Assembly: GCF_037893015.1 (NCBI RefSeq) | Contig: NC_133658.1 | Span: forward strand, 255,162,397 to 255,226,396 | DNA length: 64,000 nucleotides | Reading direction: 5' to 3' | From: Macrotis lagotis | Taxonomy: Eukaryota > Chordata > Mammalia > Peramelemorphia > Peramelidae | Shown here: positions 56,945-64,000 of the stretch, in pieces | Layout of the letters: every line of letters begins with the position of its first letter | Position numbering within the stretch: the stretch's first letter is position 1 | Translations under genes and position numbers: made by a program | Notes under the pieces: model-generated | Told to the model about the DNA's origin: nothing | The model's input: only the letters and a program-made list of their open reading frames with translations | Database searches by the model: none

Positions 56945-57262
56945 TATAGATATGTCCTTTATTCTCAAAGAAGACTATGACATCAGGGAGGTGATACTAT
57001 GACAAGCACAAATATTGGATCTGAGTAAGTGAATGCTCTGCTAAGTCACCACCTCACTTTATCCTCCAGAGTCCTTTGGGTCCAGTGGCCAGTTATGGAT
57101 CAGGATGGCTGAAGATGACTGTGAATGCAAGGCCATCAGGGTGAAGTGACTTGTCCAGGGTCACACAGCTAATTAGTGTCAAGTGTCTGAGGTCAGATTT
57201 GAACTCTGTCCTCCTGATTCCAAGGCCAGTGCTTTATCCACTGTACCACCTACCTGCCCTCC
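56945..57262 (-). mobile_element. RTE-tailed SINE (RTESINE-like)
   Basis: The tRNA-derived head is at the right ('TGTACCACCTACCTGCCC' reversed). Its 3' part at the left ('CTCAAAGAAGACTATGACAT', 'CAGGGAGGTGATACTATGAC') matches the RTE LINE tail, so it is a chimera of tRNA SINE and RTE 3' end. Such elements are known in marsupials. Confidence 0.85.
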
Positions 57263-57762
57263 ATAGTTAGATAGTATGACATGGATGATAAGACAACAAA
57301 GGAGGCTGAGGAGGAGTGGTTAGACCTGTAGGAGGTAGATCAAACAAAAATAGTGTCATGAAAACCCAGAAAATATTCAGGATCAGAGTGGTCAAAAGTA
57401 CCAAATGCAACAAATGGATCAAAAAGGATTCTGTTGAGCACAGAATATAGATTACAGAGTATTGATCAGTAAAAGAGAAGAGGAATGAGTATAGAGTCAA
57501 TGAGAGTGGACAACTTTTTTCAAGAAGTTTGACTGAAAAGAGAGGAGAAATATAAGATGATAACTTGAGGGGATGAAAGGACTGAATTATTTTTTTTTAA
57601 GAATTGTGGAGATTTGGGTATTTTTGAACACAGTAGGGAAGGAACAAGTTATTAATAATGGTATAAATGTCTTACCTAGATTTTAATTTAATTTGAAGTA
57701 ATTTTTAAATTTTTTTTTGTTTTTTTCATTATCTTCATTTCCCAATCTATTCCTCCATCTTT

Positions 57763-57911
57763 TTTTTAAGTTTTTGAAAGGCAAATGGGGTTAAGTGGCT
57801 TTCCCAAGGCCACACAGCTAGTTAACTATTAAGTGTTTGAGACTGGATTTGAACCCAGGTACTCCTGATTCCAGAGCCGCTGCTTTATCCACTGTGCCAC
57901 CTAGCTTCCCC
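57763..57911 (-). mobile_element. Young SINE
   Basis: Complete reverse copy with TCCTCCATCTTTT at both flanks. Confidence 0.94.
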
Positions 57912-58164
57912 TCCTCCATCTTTTCTTTCAAAAGAACTGTCTCTTGAAATTAGGAATAAAAAAGAAGGAAAAATTAGTTCAGAAAAAAACATTCAATATA
58001 GCAAAAAAAATGACATTAAATGTTTCATACCTATAGTTTTCTAACTCTGTAAAGAAAAGTATGGAGGCATTACCTAGATTTATTTTTTATCTTTCATTTT
58101 ACTTTTAATTAATATGCCTTTATTTTTATATTCTCATTCAGCCTCAATTTAGAAGAAAGCTACT

Positions 58165-58935
58165 TTGTAGCAAGAATACTTAATTACCACCCCCCAATTT
58201 TTGTAATTTCTATGTCCAAAAAATGCATATTTCACTCTACATCTTGAACCTATCTCTTCTCTGACAGGGGTTGGATAACATAGTTCATCATTGGTGCTCT
58301 GGAATTATTACTAGTCTTGGCATTTGCCAAGTTCTTTAAGTCCATTAAAATTTTGTCTTTGAAATATTGTTATACTTTATAAATTCTTCTTGATCTGCTT
58401 ACTTTATGGCATCAATTCATGTAAGATTTCCCAGGTTTCTCTAAAATCATCCCTTTTGGCATTCTTAATGGCATAATGGTTTTCCATTATGTTAACCTAT
58501 CATAATTTATTCAACCATTCCCCAATTGATTGATATTTCTTTGTTTCTAGTACTTTGTTATTATCTAAAGGGATTACTCCAGATATTTTTTGTGTATGCA
58601 GGTCTTTTTTCACTTTCATGTCTTTGGGTTAAGACCTAGTAGTAGCTATCATTGGGTCCAGGGAAGAATTTAGTGATTTTTTTGGATATAGTTTAAAATT
58701 ACTATCTAGAATAATTGTACCAATTCATAGCTCCACCACAGGATCTTATTGTTTCTGTTTTATCTCAGTCCCTCTAACATTTATCATTTTACCTTTTTTG
58801 TCATCTTTGCTGGTCTGATGATTATGAGGTGGAAGACCAGAGTCGCTTTCATTTATATTTTCTAATTATTAGGGAATTGGAGAAATTTTTCCCATGTTCA
58901 TTTATAGCCTAAATATAGTTATTCATGTATTAAGT
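58165..58935 (-). mobile_element. Old L1 3' end
   Basis: Eroded L1 blocks: 'TGTCCAAAAAATGCATATTT', 'ATCATTGGTGCTCTGGAAT', 'CAACCATTCCCCAATTGAT' and 'TTCATAGCTCCACCACAGG'. ORF2 remnants have no frame. Confidence 0.7.
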
Positions 58936-58939
58936 ATTT

Positions 58940-59128
58940 CGAGGCAGAAGACCCATAGGCATCTCAAACAATACAACTAAAGCAAACCTCATTTCTCCAA
59001 ACCCTTCCTTATTCCTAATTAAATCCTAATTACTCCTAATCTTTCCAGTCATCCAGGTTCACAGCTTTGGTGTCTTACTTGACTTCTTAGCTCACATGTC
59101 CAGTCACCAAATCTTATTATTTCTTTTT
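58940..59128 (+). mobile_element. L2 LINE fragment
   Basis: 'AGGCATCTCAAACAATACAA', then 'CCAGTCATCCAGGTTCAC' and 'TTGGTGTCTTACTTGACTTC' follow the L2 ORF2 order on the plus strand. Confidence 0.6.
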
Positions 59129-60735
59129 TTTTGAATTGTTATTTTTTCTAATTTCATGCAAAGATGCTTTTCAACATTCATCTTTTTGTAAGCTTTTAAA
59201 TTCTGCACTTTTCTACCTCTCTCCTTAACTTCTCCCATGACAGCAAGTCATCTGACATAGGTTATACAGGCACAATCATGTCTAATATATTTCCATATTA
59301 GTCATGTTGTGAAAGGAGATTCATAACTAAAGGGAAAAAATAATGAGAAGGAAAAATACATAAAACAAATTTTAAATAGTAAAAATGATGTGTTTTGGTC
59401 TGCATTCAGAAACCATAGTTTTTCCTGTAGCTGTGGAGGGCATTTTCCATCATACTGAACTTTTGAGAGGAAATTAAGTCCATCATTGTTATCATCTTAC
59501 AATCTTTTTTTTTTTTGGATTTTTCAAGGCAATGGGGTTAAGTGACTTGCCCAAGGTCACACAGCTAGCTAATTATTAAGTGTCTGAGGCTGGATTTGAA
59601 CTCAGGTTCTCCTGACTTCAGGGCCAGGGTTCTATTCACTGTGCCACCTAACTGCTCCATCATCTCACAATCTTTTTCTTAATGTGTACAATGTTCTCCT
59701 GTTTCTGCTGTCTTCACTCAGCATCATTCATTCAAGTCCTTGCAGACTTTTCTAAAGTTCTCCTATTCATGATTTCCTGCAGAACAATAATACTCCATTA
59801 CATTCATATTCTATAGCTTCAGTCATTCCTCAATTGATGAATGTCTCCTTAATTTCCAATTCTTTACCAATACAAAAAAGAGCAGCTAAACATATTTTTG
59901 TACTTGTTGACCATTTCCCCTTTTTTATGATCTATTTGAGATACAGATCTAGTAGTGGTATGTTCTATCAAAGGGTATGCACAGTTTTATAGCCCCTTGG
60001 CCACAGTTCCAAATTGTTCTTCAGAGTAGTTAGATCAGCATACAAATGCCACAACAATGTATTAGTGTCCCAATTTTCCCACATCCCTCTAAGATTGATA
60101 ATTTTTATTTTTTGTCATTTTAATCAGTCTGATAGGTATGAGATGATATCTCAGAGTTGTTTTAATTTGTATTTCCCTATAAATAATATTTTGGAGATAT
60201 TTTTCATATGACTATACATAGCTCTAATTTCTTTTTTAAAAACTATTCATATTCTCTGACAATTTATCAATTGGAGAATAACTTGTATTCTTATAAATTT
60301 GACTCAGTTCTCTATATATTTTAAAAATGAATCCTTTATCAGCAACACTGGTTGTGTGAAAATTGTATTCCAGCTTCTGTGTTCCTTTTAATATTGGTTG
60401 CATTGATTTTATTTGTGCAAAATTTTTATTTTAATGTAATCAAATTTATCCATTTTGATACATCTTTAAACTCCTTCCCTCTCCATAGATATGACAGATA
60501 AACTATACTCTGTTTTTCCTATTTGGCTTATGGAATCACCCTTTATGTCTAAATCATGTACCCATTTCACCCTATTGTGGTGTATAGAATGTGAAAGGTT
60601 GGTCTGTGCCTAGATTTTGCCATACTGTTTCCCAGTTTTACCAGTAATTTTTGTCAAATAGTGAGTTCTTCTCCCAGACACTGTAGTCTTTGGGTTTATC
60701 AAATAGTAGATTGCTTTGGTCATTTACTATTTTTT
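59129..60735 (-). mobile_element. Older L1 3' end and ORF2 part
   Basis: L1 3' UTR blocks begin near 59130, followed by ORF2 C-terminal coding remnants ('CCACATCCCTCTAAGATTGA', 'TCAACTTCCTTCCCT'-like order) to 60730. It contains a SINE at 59505-59659. Confidence 0.7.
59505..59659 (-). mobile_element. Young SINE
   Basis: Complete reverse copy; CATCT(T/C)ACAATCTTTTT lies on both sides. Confidence 0.94.
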
Positions 60736-61590
60736 AAATGACATTTTATTTATTTATTTTTCCATCTAAATGCAATGGTGCTTTCAACAACCATTTTTTT
60801 TCAGTGTTATGAGTTTCACATTTTTCTCACTCTCTCCCACCCTTCCTTCTCCCTCCCCCTGTCAGAAAACAATTTAATATAGGCTTTACATGTGTATAAA
60901 ACCAAGCTAAATTTAGATCCATAAATAATTATTTTGTGAAAGAAAAATCAAATCAAAATGGGGAAAAAAGAACATTAGAGAGAACATATATAATACATAA
61001 GAAACTTTTAAAAATGGAAAATAGTAAGCTATAGTCTGCATTTCCTTCTCTGGATATAGATGGTATTTTCCATCTCAAGTCTTTTAGAATTATCTTTGAT
61101 TATTATATTGCTGAGATGAACAAGTCCATCATATTTGATCACTCAGTGTTGCTATTAGTGTGTACAATGTTCTTCTGGCTCTGCTCATTTCACTCAGCTT
61201 GTAAGTCTTTCCAGGCTATTTTGAAGTGTCTTTGTGATGTCTTATAGAACAGTAGTGTTCAATCACATTCACATACCATTTTTTCTTAAGCCAGTCCTCA
61301 TTTGATGGGTATCCCTTCAATTTCCGATTCTTTACCACTATGAAAAGATCTGCTAGAAATATTTTTGGACACATGGGTTTTTTACCCTTTTTTTGTGATC
61401 TCTTTGGGATACAGATATAGAAGTGATGTCCTCTGAATCAAGATAAAAGCTGTGCATGTGCGATTATGTTCAAAACATTTCCACATCAGTCCTGTTGAGA
61501 AAGAGGAATCAGAACCAAGAGGGAAAAACCCATGAGTAAGAAAGAAAAAACACTAAAGAAATTTCAAAGAGTGAACATAAAAAGCTAACA
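60736..61590 (-). mobile_element. Two old L1 3' ends
   Basis: One 3' end runs about 60736-61440 ('TTCCATCTAAATGCAATGG', 'CAGAAAACAATTTAATATAG', 'CTGGCTCTGCTCATTTC'). A second short one lies at about 61440-61590 ('AAAACATTTCCACATCAGTC'). Confidence 0.65.
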
Positions 61591-62765
61591 TTTCTAATAC
61601 AATATTAAATAATTGTGGTGATAACAGGCATTTTTGTTTCACCCCTGATCCTTTTGGGAATGCTTCCAGTGATAAGTATCTTAGTGATAGTTTTAGATAG
61701 ATACTGCTTATCATTGTAAGGAAAATTTCATTTATTCCTATGCTCTGTAGTGCTCTATTGAGATAATCATATGATTTCTGTTACTTTTGTTATTGGTTTG
61801 GTCAATTATACTGATTGCTTTCCTCATATTGAACCATTCCTGCATTCCTGGCATAAATCCTGCCTGATTATAGTGTATTATCCTAGTGATAACTTGCTGT
61901 AATCTCTTTGCTAACATTTTATTTAAAATTTTTGCATCAATTCATTAGGGAAATTGGTCTATGGTTTTCTTTCTCTCTTTTGACTTTTCCTGGTTTTTTG
62001 GTATTAGCATCATATTGGTGTCACAGAAGGAATTTTGTAGAACTCCTTCACCTATTTTTTCAAATAGTTTATAAAGAATTGGAATTAGTTGTTCTTTAAA
62101 CATTTGATAGAATTCATTTGTGAATTCTTTTAACCTTGAAGATTTTTTTCCTTGGGGAGTTCATTGTTGCTTTGTTCAATTTCTTTTTTCTGAAATGGTA
62201 CTGTTTAAGTATTTTCTTTACTCTTCTGTTAATTTGGGAAATTTATATTTGTCATATCACTTAAATTGTCAGATGAATTGGCATACAGTAGAGCAAAATA
62301 GATCTGAATTATTACTTTAATGTACTCCTCACTGCTGGTGAATTTACCCTGTTCATTTTTGATACTGGTTATTTGGTTTTCTTTTTTCTTTTTTTTTAAT
62401 CAAATTAACCAAAGGTTTATCTATTTTATTATTTTTTATTCATAAAACAAACCTTTCATTTTATTTATTTATTAGTTCAATGGTTTTCTTACTTTCAATT
62501 TTCTTAATCTCTCCTTTGATTTTCTAGTTTGGTATTTAATAGGGGATTTAAAATTTGTTCTCCTTCTAACTTTTTTAGTTGCACGTCCAATTCATTGATG
62601 TCCCCTTTCTCTATTTTTTCATGTAAGTATTTAGAGATATAAAATTTTCCTAATGTCTATTTTGTGTGTATTGCACACAAAGTTTTGGTGTGATGTCTCA
62701 TAATTATATTGTCTTGAATGAAATTATTGATCATTTCAATGATCTGTTGTTTGACCTATTCATTT

Positions 62766-63086
62766 TTTTTTAGATTTTTTTCAAGGCAAATGGGGTTAAG
62801 TGGCTTGCCCAAGGCCACACAGCTAGGTAATTATTAAATGTCTGAGACTGGATTTGAACCCAGGTACTCCTGACTCCAGGGCCCGTGCTTTATCCACTGT
62901 GCCACCTAGCTGCCCCTGACCTATTCATTTTTTTTAGGTTTTTTTTTTTGCAAGGCAAATGGGGTTAAGTGGCTTGCCCAAGGCCACACAGCTAGGTAAT
63001 TATTAAGTGTCTGAGACCGGATTTGAACCCAGGTACTCCAGACTCCAAGACCAGTGCTTTATCTACTATGTCACCTAGCCACCCCC
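62766..63086 (-). mobile_element. Two SINEs at one target site
   Basis: Two complete reverse copies (62766-62917 and 62930-63086). The motif CCTATTCATTTTTT occurs before, between and after them (from 62754, 62920 and about 63087), as expected for successive insertion at the same target. Confidence 0.93.
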
Positions 63087-63522
63087 CTATTCATTTTTTA
63101 AAATTAGATTATTTAATTTCCTGTTAATTTTATTTCTATCTTTGCATAATTCTTTATTACACATGATTTTTATTGCATCATGAGTTTAAAAGAATGCATT
63201 TAATTTTCCTGCCTTTCTGCATTTGATTATGTGATTTTTTATGCCCTAACACACTGTCAGTTTGTGTGTATGTGTCATGTACTACTTAGAAAAAGGCATA
63301 TTCTTTTCAATCCACATTCCATTTTCTCCAGAGTTCAATCATATCTAACTTTTCTAATATTCTTTTCACCAGCTTAACTTCTTTTTTGTTTATTTTGTGG
63401 TTAGATTTATCTAGTTCTGAGAGAGGAAGGTTGAAGTCCCCCACTAGTATAGTTTTACTATATCTATATCATCCTGTAACTCATTTAACTTTTACTCTTA
63501 GAATTTGGATGATATAGCACTT

Positions 63523-63523
<1 letters not shown>

Positions 63524-63564
<41 letters not shown>
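63524..63564. repeat. (TA)n microsatellite
   Basis: About 20 TA units between old L1 endonuclease sequence and the RTE-tailed SINE. Confidence 0.93.
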
Positions 63565-63565
<1 letters not shown>

Positions 63566-63594
63566 CACTGATATTACTTCATTACCTATGGGGA

Positions 63595-63916
63595 TGATGT
63601 TTATCTTTCATTCTCAAAGAAGACCCTGACATCAGGGAGGTAATGCTATGACAAGTACATGAATTGGATATGAGTGAGGAAAGGGGGATGCTGTGCTAAA
63701 TCACCAACCTCATTTTCTCCCTCTGAGTTATCTGGTTCAGTGGCCAGATATTTATCAGGATGATTGGAGATGGCCCTGGATGTAAGACAGTCAGGGTTAG
63801 GTGACTTGCCCAAGGTCACACAGCTAGTAAGTATCAAGTGTCTGAGCCTGGATTCGAATTCCCATCCTCCTGAATCCAAGACCAGTGCTCTATACACTGC
63901 ACCACCTAGCTGCCCC
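63595..63916 (-). mobile_element. RTE-tailed SINE (RTESINE-like)
   Basis: Second copy of the family at 56945: 'CTCAAAGAAGACCCTGACAT' tail at the left, 'CAAGGTCACACAGCTAGTAA' and the tRNA head ('CTGCACCACCTAGCTGCCCC') at the right. It splits the L1 endonuclease region, which resumes at about 63917. Confidence 0.88.
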
Positions 63917-64000
63917 ATTGTCTATGGTACTTTTTAGAAAGATGTAGTTTCTTTCCTCATCCTTTTAAAATAGAACTATTTTTGCTTTTGCTTTGTCTGA

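Larger units (their letters stand above)
61591..64000 (-). mobile_element. Old L1 ORF2, RT to endonuclease, runs off the window
   Basis: The plus strand shows the reverse of L1 RT ('TGGTGATAACAGGCATTTTTG', 'ATTGAACCATTCCTGCATTC') through to endonuclease-region sequence ('GGTTGAAGTCCCCCACTAG' near 63430). It is broken by two SINEs, a TA repeat and an RTE-tailed SINE. Confidence 0.8.

Overview
This is a marsupial nuclear DNA window: AT-rich, intron/intergenic in character, and built mostly of interspersed repeats. The repeat mix (tRNA-derived SINEs whose 3' tail reads CCTTGCAAAAACCTAAAA, older MAR1/MIR-like SINEs, RTE and RTE-tailed SINEs, L2, long-lived L1 lineages, ORF1-only 'half-L1' elements) is the marsupial combination. 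The young SINE tail is one I associate with Australian, dasyurid-like marsupials, but I cannot prove the species. Names of repeat families are from recall, not from a library search.

The only functional protein gene is at the left edge. Two exons of ZFP64 lie on the minus strand. Coding exon 1 (4314-4359) sits in a CpG island (about 3790-4900), and exon 2 (2683-2922) carries the first zinc-knuckle-like finger. The rest of the gene lies beyond base 1. Everything right of about 4.9 kb is upstream intergenic sequence. In human this side of ZFP64 is a gene-poor stretch towards TSHZ2 (established synteny, not visible here).

From right to left of that promoter: 4.9-12.2 kb is a patchwork of L1 3' ends, SINEs and MIR copies. 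12.2-24.0 kb is one full-length minus-strand L1 (about 6.7 kb once insertions are removed) carrying a nested ORF1-only half-L1, a frameshifted PRKRA retropseudogene and a SINE. 24-28 kb is mostly old sequence with a purine tract and a small unassigned ORF. 28.17-37.84 kb is a decayed class II (betaretrovirus-like) provirus on the minus strand with both LTRs, a lysine-tRNA primer site, polypurine tract, gag, RNase H/integrase and env remnants, but no recognisable reverse transcriptase. Its gag is broken by an L1 and by a solo LTR of another ERV. 38.0-38.8 kb holds a second half-L1 copy. 39-45 kb is largely unassigned, with a 304-bp-arm inverted repeat (42.48-44.08 kb). 45.8-50.0 kb is an RTE LINE split by a third, nearly full-length half-L1. 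50-52 kb is unassigned, and 52-64 kb is a pile of old L1s, SINEs, L2 and two RTE-tailed SINEs.

The most novel-looking observation is that the half-L1 family carries three SINE-like tRNA modules in its 3' region, all antisense to its ORF1 and shared between independent copies. The second is the long inverted repeat, whose inner 120 bp are almost identical while the outer part has diverged. No CRISPR, operon or prokaryote-type system is present.
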